12,016 nucleotides of DNA from Gammaproteobacteria bacterium (GTDB lineage: Bacteria > Pseudomonadota > Gammaproteobacteria > GRL18), in NCBI GenBank assembly GCA_027076245.1, contig JALTKC010000436.1, forward strand, positions 1 through 12,016. Reading direction: 5' to 3'. The translations under genes and the position numbers were made by a program. This document shows positions 5,816 to 12,016 of this stretch, in pieces. The notes beneath the pieces are model-generated. The model worked only from the letters and a program-made list of their open reading frames with translations. It made no database searches and had not been told where the DNA came from. How positions within the stretch are numbered: position 1 is the first letter of the stretch; the number at the start of each line of letters is the position of its first letter.

Positions 5816-7990
5816 CTAGAATTTAAGTAGCCCCTTGAACTTGTCGCCAAATTTTTCTTCCAGCTTCTCGTTGAGTTTTTCCTCCACTTTCTTTTTGGCC
5901 TGCTGTTCCAGTACTTTGGAAATACTGGCTTCCTGTTTCAGATCTGAGAATTTACCTTTAATGGTATAAGGAATTTCCTTGCCTCTGTAATCAGTACCCT
6001 GTGAATTTTCATCAATTTTTAAGCTGTTTAGCAGTTTAACTTGCAGGGTATAGTCCAGATATTCTTTGGGCAGGTCTGCATAGCCGGCACCGGTCAGTTC
6101 CATAACTGGGGATTTACTGCTCAGGTCGTTATTTTTAACCACACCGTTTTTAATATTAAAGGTGCCTTTGAGTTCAGAAAATTTGGTGTTTTGTTCCTGA
6201 TCCTGGGTCGGGGCGGCCCGGCCTTTAAGTATTGCGTCTGCCTTTCTTAAGGTATTAATAACGTCCAGTTTTTTGATATGACCATTAGCGACCAATAATT
6301 TAACAACCCCATTGGAGTTTTTAATTAAGCGATCTTTATCATTACCAGTAGTCGTGATATTGGCTGAAATATTGGCCGTACCGGTTATTTCCTGGCTGCC
6401 GCTGACATCCTGTAACAGATCGCCTATCTGTACACCTTTCAGTTCATTAATAATTTTAAGTCTGGGTGTATTGCCGCGGGCATCCAGGGTGGTTTTAAGG
6501 TTAATATTGCCCTTGTATAAATCCGCTTTTAAAGGGGCCAGTTGAACCAGACCATCCTTGCCCTTCAGCACAATGACGACATTGGTCATTTTGGCGCCCC
6601 CGGCAATAAACTGGCCAATGGTTAATTTACCGTCAAGGTTCAGGCCGCGCAGGGTTTCAACAGGGAAAACGGGTGCTGCTGCAGGCTTACCTGTGGAAGC
6701 CGCTTTTGGCTTAGATGTTGAACTTTGCTTTGGTGCGGTTTTCGCTACGGGCTTTTGAGAAGCAGCCTGTTCCGGAGTAGCCATGGCGTAGTAATCCAGA
6801 TTGAGCTGGTTAAGTTTTAAATTAAAACCATATACGGGTTTCTGGAAATTTTTTATCACTGCCGTGCCGGTTAAAGCGGTATCGTCCAGGTTGGCTGTTA
6901 AGGAACTGATATTCAGCTTGTTCTGATCACCCTTAAATGAGAGTTTTGCGTCAGCAGAACTGAGTGCCTGTTTCTCTTTCATGGCCGGTAATGCGGCTCC
7001 CAGGGCAGCGGCAAGCTGTTTTGGGGAGAATTTTTCTATACTGACCTTGCCGTTATATTCTGGAGTAGTGTCCAGTTTAGAGGCCTGAAACTGACCATTG
7101 ATAACCATCTCATATGAGGTGAGTTGCATACCATTAATATCCAGCAGCTGTTTCAGGCCGTCAAATACAATGTCTCCCCCCAGGGTGGTTTTAGTGGCTC
7201 CGCCGGGCAGAGCGCTGCCGGTCAAATCAAGAGTTAACTGGGTTTGGGGTAATTTAAATAACTGCTGAGCCAGAGAAATAGTGGGGGAACTGCTGAGCTT
7301 AAAGCTGCCTTTGATGTCAGGACTGGAGCTGTTGATCAGAGTGGAGATATCCAGCTCAAAAGGCTTGTTTTCAATCAGTTCACTGATGCTTATATTGGCT
7401 TTGGATAACACAATATGCTGATTGTTCTGTTTATCGGTCCAGCTGATTTGGGCATCTTTAATATTCAGTCCGGCTACACTGATTGCGGGCATAGGCGCTT
7501 TTTCGGCAGCAGGTTCAGAGCTGTCTTTTGAGCCTGGTGTTTTGTTTGTTTTAGCTGTTTTTTCCTGTGCAGGTTTTTCACCACTGAGATCGGCCCAGTT
7601 GGTTTTGCCGTCTTTATTTTTAATCAGGTTCAGGGTCATATTATCCAGCCTGACTTCCCCGATATCCAGGCGGTTCTGAGTCAGCAGGGGCATAATAGCC
7701 ACATATAGAGAAATGCCTTCTATTCTGGCAAAAGGCTGGTCTCCAAAGCCTTTAGCATTGCTCAGTTCTGTTTTGCCCAGATCCAGGGAAACGGACAGAG
7801 GTAAGGAAATGGACAGGTCAATATCGCCCTCTATAGTCAGGGTTCGTCCGGTTTTCTGATAAACCTGCTGGGCAATTTCATCTTTATAATCATTGGGGTT
7901 GACCAGTACAGGGATTAGAATTGCTGCCAGAACTACAATGACAACTAAAGAAGCCAGACTCCAGAGTATAATCTTGATTAATTTATTCAT
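5816..7990 (-). CDS. asmA: AsmA family envelope protein
   Basis: A protein of about 724 aa with one N-terminal membrane anchor (about residues 5-30) and a large periplasmic part. It opens with the AsmA signature: VNPNDYKDEIAQQVYQKTGRTL followed by EGDIDLSISLPLSVSL. The C-terminal AsmA_2 region (about 445-680) has the long repeated beta-strand pattern of the family. AsmA-like proteins belong to the bridge-like lipid transport group and influence outer-membrane assembly and phospholipid balance; the exact cargo here is unknown. Two Lys/Ala/Pro/Ser-rich linkers (about 138-168 and 405-442) separate the domains. The C-terminus ends in a Lys/Glu-rich helix (about 690-720), a possible coiled coil. 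I chose ATG 7990 over GTG 7999 because GGTGA, which overlaps that GTG, is well placed as its ribosome site. mutY lies 122 bases downstream on the same strand, as in Pseudomonas. Confidence 0.88.
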   Translation of the reverse strand: MNKLIKIILWSLASLVVIVVLAAILIPVLVNPNDYKDEIAQQVYQKTGRTLTIEGDIDLSISLPLSVSLDLGKTELSNAKGFGDQPFARIEGISLYVAIMPLLTQNRLDIGEVRLDNMTLNLIKNKDGKTNWADLSGEKPAQEKTAKTNKTPGSKDSSEPAAEKAPMPAISVAGLNIKDAQISWTDKQNNQHIVLSKANISISELIENKPFELDISTLINSSSPDIKGSFKLSSSPTISLAQQLFKLPQTQLTLDLTGSALPGGATKTTLGGDIVFDGLKQLLDINGMQLTSYEMVINGQFQASKLDTTPEYNGKVSIEKFSPKQLAAALGAALPAMKEKQALSSADAKLSFKGDQNKLNISSLTANLDDTALTGTAVIKNFQKPVYGFNLKLNQLNLDYYAMATPEQAASQKPVAKTAPKQSSTSKPKAASTGKPAAAPVFPVETLRGLNLDGKLTIGQFIAGGAKMTNVVIVLKGKDGLVQLAPLKADLYKGNINLKTTLDARGNTPRLKIINELKGVQIGDLLQDVSGSQEITGTANISANITTTGNDKDRLIKNSNGVVKLLVANGHIKKLDVINTLRKADAILKGRAAPTQDQEQNTKFSELKGTFNIKNGVVKNNDLSSKSPVMELTGAGYADLPKEYLDYTLQVKLLNSLKIDENSQGTDYRGKEIPYTIKGKFSDLKQEASISKVLEQQAKKKVEEKLNEKLEEKFGDKFKGLLKF

Positions 7991-8069
7991 GTTTTTCACC
8001 AGAAGGATAAGCTAGAATTTATTATCAGCTTATAATATTAAAAAGATTTTAAGTTTGTTTGTGAAAAGA

Positions 8070-8098
8070 ATTATAAAAAGTGTATAAAAAACATACAA
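8070..8098 (-). promoter_or_regulatory. Candidate sigma70 promoter for asmA
   Basis: On the minus strand TTGTAT (8098-8093) and a perfect TATAAT (8075-8070) are 17 bases apart. Only the TTG half of the -35 matches. The site lies in an AT-rich divergent region and would give an asmA leader of roughly 70 nt. Sequence-only prediction. Confidence 0.4.
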
Positions 8099-8102
8099 AC
8101 AG

Positions 8103-8108
8103 TATAAT
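8103..8108 (+). promoter_or_regulatory. Candidate -10 element for the diguanylate cyclase gene
   Basis: A perfect TATAAT on the plus strand lies about 84 bases before the GGDEF start codon. No convincing -35 is seen at the usual distance (GTGTAT region), so an activator may be needed or this may not be the promoter. It overlaps the -35 side of the divergent asmA promoter. Confidence 0.35.
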
Positions 8109-8121
8109 AGGTCTAAACTCA

Positions 8122-8148
8122 ATGTATTTAAACCGTATTAAAATACAT
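8122..8148. promoter_or_regulatory. 8-bp inverted repeat in the leader of the GGDEF gene
   Basis: ATGTATTT (8122-8129) and AAATACAT (8141-8148) form a perfect inverted repeat around an 11-base centre. It starts about 14 bases after the TATAAT at 8103, which is where an operator or a short leader hairpin would lie. A related TGTAT/ATACA pair is at 8081-8097, so a transcription factor binding TGTAT-type half sites is possible. AT-rich sequence makes chance likely too. Confidence 0.35.
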
Positions 8149-8191
8149 AACCATAACAATAGCAACCGCCTAAAACCTAAAACATAAACCA

Positions 8192-9160
8192 ATGCCTCTC
8201 ACACTGTTACAGAAAATTGCGCAATTGACCCGAAACCAGGAAGCTGAGTCTCTTACCCATGCTTTCTTCCCTTTTATGCGCGATGAATTTCCAGCTTTAC
8301 AGGCTTTGGCTTTATACAAGGTGGATAATTATCAGCCTGAGGTGGTATATGGTGATGACTTGCAGGAACTGCAGAGCGAGATAAATGAGTTAATTCAGCA
8401 AATCTTAAACACCAAGGCTATTATAAGCTCACAGACCAAAGAGCTGGATGGTTTGAATTTACTGGTTAAAAAATCCAGCCGTGAAAAGCACTGTATTTAC
8501 TTTATGGCCTACCTGCTGGATCAATCCCGTATCAGTGAAGAACTAATTGATGGTATTCTGGCTGTTACGGATATTTATACCAACCACCAGGAGCTGATAT
8601 CGTTAAATGACCGAGATCCTCTGACCGGGCTGTATAACCGTAAGGCATTTGATCAGAAAATGCTCCGCATGTTAAATAACGGGTCGCATCGACGTTCCAA
8701 TGACACTGAGCGATTTCCCTGTTTTGCCATTCTTGATATTGACCATTTTAAACAGATCAATGACCGTTTTGGTCACCTTTATGGTGATGAAGTGTTGCTG
8801 CATTTTGCCCAGCAGGCTCAGGCTTTTTTCCGTCAGGATGATCTGGTGTTCCGCTACGGCGGTGAGGAATTTGTGGTGATTTTGCAGAATGTGGAAGAAC
8901 AGAGCGCTAAAAATGTATTTGAGCGTTTTAGACAGCATATTGAGAATTATCACTTTCCACAGGTGGGTCAGGTTACGGTCAGTATTGGTATTACCCGTCT
9001 GGATACCAGTCTGCTACAGTCTGAGATTATAGACCGTGCTGACCATGCTCTGTACTATATTAAAGAGCATGGGCGCAATAATATAGCCTGCTATGAGACG
9101 CTGGTGGAAGAAGGGAAGCTAACGGAAATAAAAGTCAAAGATGATATAGAACTTTTCTGA
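8192..9160 (+). CDS. Diguanylate cyclase (GGDEF domain) with divergent N-terminal domain
   Basis: A 322-aa protein predicted to make cyclic di-GMP from two GTP. The C-terminal GGDEF domain (about 138-302) is intact: DPLTGLYNR (142-150), the metal-binding stretch LDIDHFKQIND (181-191) and the signature RYGGEEF (221-227). It ends with VSIGIT and the ADHALYYIKEHGRN helix. An inhibitory I-site RxxD (214-217, RQDD) lies five residues before the signature, so product feedback is expected. The N-terminal 135 residues have no membrane segment and no clear motif. The predicted mix of helices and strands could be a diverged GAF-like sensor, but I cannot assign it. No good ribosome site precedes the ATG. 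Its stop lies one base from that of the convergent acyl-CoA synthetase gene. Confidence 0.92.
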   Translation: MPLTLLQKIAQLTRNQEAESLTHAFFPFMRDEFPALQALALYKVDNYQPEVVYGDDLQELQSEINELIQQILNTKAIISSQTKELDGLNLLVKKSSREKHCIYFMAYLLDQSRISEELIDGILAVTDIYTNHQELISLNDRDPLTGLYNRKAFDQKMLRMLNNGSHRRSNDTERFPCFAILDIDHFKQINDRFGHLYGDEVLLHFAQQAQAFFRQDDLVFRYGGEEFVVILQNVEEQSAKNVFERFRQHIENYHFPQVGQVTVSIGITRLDTSLLQSEIIDRADHALYYIKEHGRNNIACYETLVEEGKLTEIKVKDDIELF

Positions 9161-9161
9161 C

Positions 9162-10997
9162 TTATTTATACAAGGCTGTAATTTCTTTTTTAAACCGCTC
9201 CAGTATTTTGGGCCGCTTAACTTTTAATGTGGGTGTCAGTAGTCCATCTTCTACCGTCCAGGGTTCCAGTGTTAAAATGACCTTGCGGATTTTTGCATAG
9301 CCGGGAAAATCATGCAGTACCGTGCGTAAATGGCGCACAATATGGTTGTGAACAGCCTTGTCCTGTAAGTTATTTTTATCAAAGGGATCAAGATTATGTT
9401 CCTGGGCAATGTGTACCCATTGTTCAGAATTGAGTACCAGCACGGCACTGAGCCAGGCTTCGCCTTCACCAAGCAGCATGGCATGGTCATAAAGCGGGTC
9501 CATAACAATGGCGTTTTCAATATCCGTAGGCGGAATTTTTTCACCATTGGACATAACCAGAATGTCTTTCAGGCGACCGGTAATATAAACATGGCCGGTT
9601 TTTTCATCAATACGGGCCTGATCCCCGGTGTGGAACCAGCCTTCCGGGTCAATAGCCTGTGCTGTAGCCGCGTGATTGTTCCAGTAGCCCATCATAACGC
9701 CGGGGCTTTTAATTAACAGTTCATCGTTTTTACCGATTTTCATTTCCATACCTTCCAGCGGCTGGCCAATGGAACGGGGATCATTATTATCCAGGCGGTT
9801 AAAACTTGCTACCGGACTGGTTTCTGTCAATCCATAGCCCTGAATGAGTTGCAGACCCAGGCCGATAAAGGTTTTGGCTACCGGGAAGGGAATCGCCGCG
9901 CCGCCGGTAGCCGCCAGACGTAAACGGCCGCCGAATTTTTGCATGACCTTATCTGCAACCAGGTATTTCATTAGCGGCCATAACAGGCAGGCCAGACAGA
10001 ACATGGAGCGACCCTGCTGATACTGAAAGCGCCGCCAGCCGGTATTCACGGTAAGGCGGAATAAAGCCCGTTTTATGGGAGAGCCTTTAAGCAGAGTGTT
10101 TTCAATTTTTGCATAAACCCGTTCATAAATACGGGGTACAGAGATCAACAGGGTCGGCTTTATGGTAAGCAGATCATCAGCCAGAACCTGAATGGAGCGG
10201 GCAAAGGCAACCCGGCAGCCGGCCATAACGGTCAGGTAATAGCCCAGACTGCGTTCAAAAGTATGTGACATGGGCAGAAAAGATAAAAACAGATCGTCGC
10301 TGCGAACTTTAAGCCCGGAACCGGAAGGGTAGGCAATAGACAGTATGTTACGATGGTTTAGCATCACCCCCTTGGGTTTGCCGGTGGTGCCGGAAGTATA
10401 AACAATGGTGGCCAGTTTTTCCGGGTCGCCATTGCGTTTGTGCAAAACATGGCCTTCTTCGGGCAGCCATTGCGCACTGGTTGTGACCCGCTCTGACTCA
10501 CCGGCGATTTTATCTTCCGTGGCATCCAGCAGTACCACTCGTTTTAAGGTGGTATTATCAGCACTGTTGTTATCATGCTGTAGGCACTTATCCCGCAGTC
10601 GGCGCCACTGACTGATATCCTGTACCACCAGCAGTTTAATGGCGGCATCTTCCAGAATATAGGCAATATTGTCCGGACGGTCTTCAAGGTATAAGGGCAC
10701 CACCACCATCCCCAGACCCAGTGCCGCCTGATCCACAGCTACCCATTCCTTGCTGTTTTTCATTAAAATGCCGATCCGGTCAGCGCTTTCCAGATCTTCT
10801 GTCAGCATGGCTTTCTGCCATTTGCCGACCAGTACAGCCATTTCGTTCCAGGTGGTTTCTTCCCAGCTTTTGCTTGCTTTGTTGTATTGAATATAGGCAA
10901 TATCATCCGCAGAACGGGAGGTGCGTTCATAAAAAAGCCCGTCCAGTGTTCCGGCTTCTTCAATGGTTATCATTGCTGTGGAATTTGTTTTGTCCAT
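9162..10997 (-). CDS. Long-chain fatty acid-CoA ligase, AMP-forming
   Basis: A 611-aa ANL-superfamily enzyme that activates fatty acids via acyl-AMP to acyl-CoA, probably at the inner face of the membrane. Motifs run in order. The A3 phosphate loop is YTSGTTGKPKG (200-210), followed by LPMSHTFER (241-249). The A5 motif is GYGLTETSP (387-395), then GWFHTGD (453-459). The hinge region is GRLKDILVMSNGEKIPP (474-490), and LTPTLKVKRP (587-596) supplies the catalytic Lys near the C-terminus. The length and the SMFCLACLLWPLMKYLVADKV-type insertion (331-351) fit the FadD15/long-chain branch rather than acetyl-CoA synthetase. The ATG at 10997 has AGGAAG at a good distance. Chain-length preference cannot be read. 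The gene stands alone, divergent from thiS. Confidence 0.93.
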   Translation of the reverse strand: MDKTNSTAMITIEEAGTLDGLFYERTSRSADDIAYIQYNKASKSWEETTWNEMAVLVGKWQKAMLTEDLESADRIGILMKNSKEWVAVDQAALGLGMVVVPLYLEDRPDNIAYILEDAAIKLLVVQDISQWRRLRDKCLQHDNNSADNTTLKRVVLLDATEDKIAGESERVTTSAQWLPEEGHVLHKRNGDPEKLATIVYTSGTTGKPKGVMLNHRNILSIAYPSGSGLKVRSDDLFLSFLPMSHTFERSLGYYLTVMAGCRVAFARSIQVLADDLLTIKPTLLISVPRIYERVYAKIENTLLKGSPIKRALFRLTVNTGWRRFQYQQGRSMFCLACLLWPLMKYLVADKVMQKFGGRLRLAATGGAAIPFPVAKTFIGLGLQLIQGYGLTETSPVASFNRLDNNDPRSIGQPLEGMEMKIGKNDELLIKSPGVMMGYWNNHAATAQAIDPEGWFHTGDQARIDEKTGHVYITGRLKDILVMSNGEKIPPTDIENAIVMDPLYDHAMLLGEGEAWLSAVLVLNSEQWVHIAQEHNLDPFDKNNLQDKAVHNHIVRHLRTVLHDFPGYAKIRKVILTLEPWTVEDGLLTPTLKVKRPKILERFKKEITALYK

Positions 10998-11069
10998 ATA
11001 TTCGGGCTTCCTGGGAGATAATTAGAGTTCTGAATATGAAACATCCATATTTCATTGTTTTGAGTGTAA

Positions 11070-11078
11070 AATATAGCA
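11070..11078 (-). promoter_or_regulatory. Candidate extended -10 promoter for the acyl-CoA synthetase gene
   Basis: On the minus strand TGC-TATATT (11078-11070) is an extended -10 with one mismatch in the hexamer. It lies within a perfect AT palindrome, AAATAT-AGC-ATATTT (11069-11083), which could be an operator. The leader would be about 65 nt. Sequence-only prediction. Confidence 0.35.
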
Positions 11079-11101
11079 TATTTCGTATTTATAGTAAGCC
11101 G

Positions 11102-11107
11102 TATAAT
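11102..11107 (+). promoter_or_regulatory. Candidate -10 element for thiS-thiG
   Basis: A perfect TATAAT lies 31 bases before the TTG start of thiS, predicting a short leader of about 25 nt. It overlaps the ATG at 11106, which argues against that ATG as the thiS start. No clear -35 is seen. A leader this short has no room for a TPP riboswitch. Confidence 0.45.
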
Positions 11108-11138
11108 GTATTTAAAGCGGCACCTTAAAGGAGTTATT

Positions 11139-11339
11139 TTGAATATTATTTTAAATGGTGAATCCCGTACCGTTCCGGAAAACTGCAGCGTGCAGCAGTT
11201 GCTGACGGATATGGAGATAATCGGCCAGCGTCTGGCCGTTGAGGTTAATGAAGAGATTGTTCCCAAAAGCCGCCACGACAGTTTTGTGTTCAGTGAAGGT
11301 GACAAGGTGGAAATTGTCCATGCCATTGGCGGCGGCTAA
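11139..11339 (+). CDS. thiS: Thiamine biosynthesis sulfur carrier protein ThiS
   Basis: A 66-aa ubiquitin-fold sulfur carrier. Its C-terminal Gly-Gly (AIGGG end) is adenylylated and converted to a thiocarboxylate that donates sulfur to ThiG during thiazole formation. The sequence starts MNIILNGESRTVPENCSVQQLL, with the middle AVEVNEEIVPKS and VFSEGDKVEIVHAIGGG, all typical of ThiS. I place the start at TTG 11139, not the upstream ATG 11106. The TTG has AAAGGAG (11127-11133) just before it and gives exactly the E. coli ThiS length, while the ATG falls inside a -10 element and would add 11 unusual residues. thiG follows after a 97-base gap on the same strand. Confidence 0.93.
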   Translation: MNIILNGESRTVPENCSVQQLLTDMEIIGQRLAVEVNEEIVPKSRHDSFVFSEGDKVEIVHAIGGG

Positions 11340-11343
11340 GAGT

Positions 11344-11411
11344 ATTGGACAGTGAATATTAAATTCGGGATAATGACTGTCTTTTGGAATTTTAGACTTT
11401 TGAAATTTTAG
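11344..11411 (+). repeat. Inverted repeat and 16-bp tandem repeat between thiS and thiG
   Basis: GACAGT (11348-11353) and ACTGTC (11376-11381) form a 6-bp inverted repeat that encloses a smaller GAAT/ATTC pair and is followed by TTTT. This is a weak terminator- or attenuator-like shape. Directly after it, a 15-base unit CTTTTGGAATTTTAG (11381-11395) recurs at 11397-11411 with a single mismatch, giving a tandem repeat of period 16. The role is unknown. It could lower thiG expression relative to thiS or be a mutational by-product. Confidence 0.4.
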
Positions 11412-11436
11412 TTTATTAACAGATTCAGGATAAATA

Positions 11437-12016
11437 ATGCAAGATGATACCTTAATTATAGCGGGTAAAGCATACAGCTCCCGTTTACTGGTGGGAACCG
11501 GTAAGTACAAGGACATGGACGAGACACGCGAAGCCATTGCAACCAGCGGTGCTGAAATCGTTACAGTGGCCATTCGTCGTACCAATATCGGTCAGAATCC
11601 TGATGAGCCTAATTTGCTGGATGTTATTTCACCGGATAAATACACGATTTTGCCTAATACCGCCGGTTGTTACACGGCAAAAGATGCCGTGCGCACCTGT
11701 CAGCTGGCACGGGAATTACTGGATGGGCACGATCTGGTTAAACTGGAAGTGCTGGGTGATCAGAAAACCTTATATCCTAATATGGTGGATACCATTGAAG
11801 CAGCCGAACTGCTGATTAAGGACGGCTTCAAGGTTATGGTGTACACCAGCGATGATCCCATTATTGCCAAACGTCTGGAAGAAATGGGTTGTGTGGCGGT
11901 TATGCCGCTGGCCGGTCTGATTGGTTCTGGCCTGGGGATCTGTAATCCCCATAATATCCGCCTGATCATCGAAAATGCCGAAGTGCCCATTCTGGTGGAT
12001 GCCGGTGTGGGTACGG
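11437..12016 (+). CDS. thiG: Thiazole synthase ThiG, 5' part (runs off the window)
   Basis: The first 193 residues of ThiG, the TIM-barrel enzyme that condenses deoxyxylulose 5-phosphate, dehydroglycine or glycine imine, and ThiS-thiocarboxylate into thiazole phosphate. Family marks are SRLLVGTGKYKD (15-26), GAEIVTVAIRRTN (38-50), LPNTAGCYTAKDAVR (72-86), and DLVKLEVLGD (99-108) with Lys102, the imine-forming residue. Later come PLAGLIGSGLGI (157-168) and PILVDAGVGT (184-193), where the window ends. Full ThiG is about 255-265 aa, so roughly a quarter is missing. The ATG at 11437 has AGGA (11427-11430) at good spacing. The gene order thiS-thiG is usual in gammaproteobacteria. Confidence 0.96.
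   Translation, partial: MQDDTLIIAGKAYSSRLLVGTGKYKDMDETREAIATSGAEIVTVAIRRTNIGQNPDEPNLLDVISPDKYTILPNTAGCYTAKDAVRTCQLARELLDGHDLVKLEVLGDQKTLYPNMVDTIEAAELLIKDGFKVMVYTSDDPIIAKRLEEMGCVAVMPLAGLIGSGLGICNPHNIRLIIENAEVPILVDAGVGT

Noticed and set aside
9396..9716. Plus-strand open frame inside the acyl-CoA synthetase gene
   Set aside because: Shadow of the adenylate-forming domain coding strand; no motif and no ribosome site.
11106..11138. ATG at 11106 as the thiS start
   Set aside because: It lies within a TATAAT box, has no ribosome site, and adds residues not found in ThiS; TTG 11139 has a strong AAAGGAG and the family length.
1..12016. CRISPR array, insertion sequence, phage or known defence cassette
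   Set aside because: No regularly spaced repeats, no transposase or integrase and no terminal inverted repeats were seen; the Uma2/zinc-finger patch is the only defence-like content.

Overview
The window looks like a chromosomal segment of a moderately AT-rich gammaproteobacterium. The strongest argument is gene order. The minus-strand block asmA - mutY - yggX - tRNA-Phe matches the arrangement I recall from Pseudomonas and relatives. The left edge (end of a sugar-nucleotide epimerase, then a WbpL-like initiating glycosyltransferase, then a WbpM-like 4,6-dehydratase) matches the distal end of Pseudomonas-type O-antigen clusters. Genus cannot be fixed from the sequence alone.

Layout. (1) Positions 1-3022, plus strand: the distal end of a lipopolysaccharide/O-antigen cluster. 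The epimerase tail overlaps the TTG start of the wbpL-like gene, and a full-length wbpM-like gene follows. (2) Positions 3023-4022, plus strand: a small accessory patch with its own extended -10 promoter. It holds an Uma2-family (DUF820) nuclease-like gene, a DUF4258 toxin-like fragment lacking its N-terminal half, and an intact YgiT/MqsA-type zinc-finger antitoxin gene. (3) Positions 4047-4210, minus strand: a tRNA-Phe(GAA) gene with encoded CCA and a good sigma70 promoter. (4) Positions 4241-4302: paired hairpins of REP-like type. (5) Positions 4312-7990, minus strand: yggX, mutY and asmA, concerned with iron/oxidative damage, DNA repair and the envelope. (6) Positions 8192-9160, plus strand: a diguanylate cyclase, ending one base from the stop of a convergent long-chain acyl-CoA synthetase (9162-10997, minus). 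(7) Positions 11102-12016, plus strand: thiS and the 5' part of thiG, for synthesis of the thiazole half of thiamine.

How the genes relate. WbpL and WbpM act together at the inner membrane to build and start the O-antigen repeat unit. MutY removes A mispaired with 8-oxoG, and YggX protects iron-sulfur enzymes such as MutY from oxidative damage, so their pairing is functionally coherent. ThiS carries the sulfur that ThiG inserts into the thiazole ring.

The two most unusual observations are these. First, mutY has no ATG, GTG or TTG upstream of its catalytic Glu motif; the most likely start is ATC at 5693, giving 351 aa, close to the family length. Second, the toxin-antitoxin pair is broken: the toxin half begins abruptly where the Uma2 gene ends. 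I did not find a clear multi-gene system of a wholly new kind.
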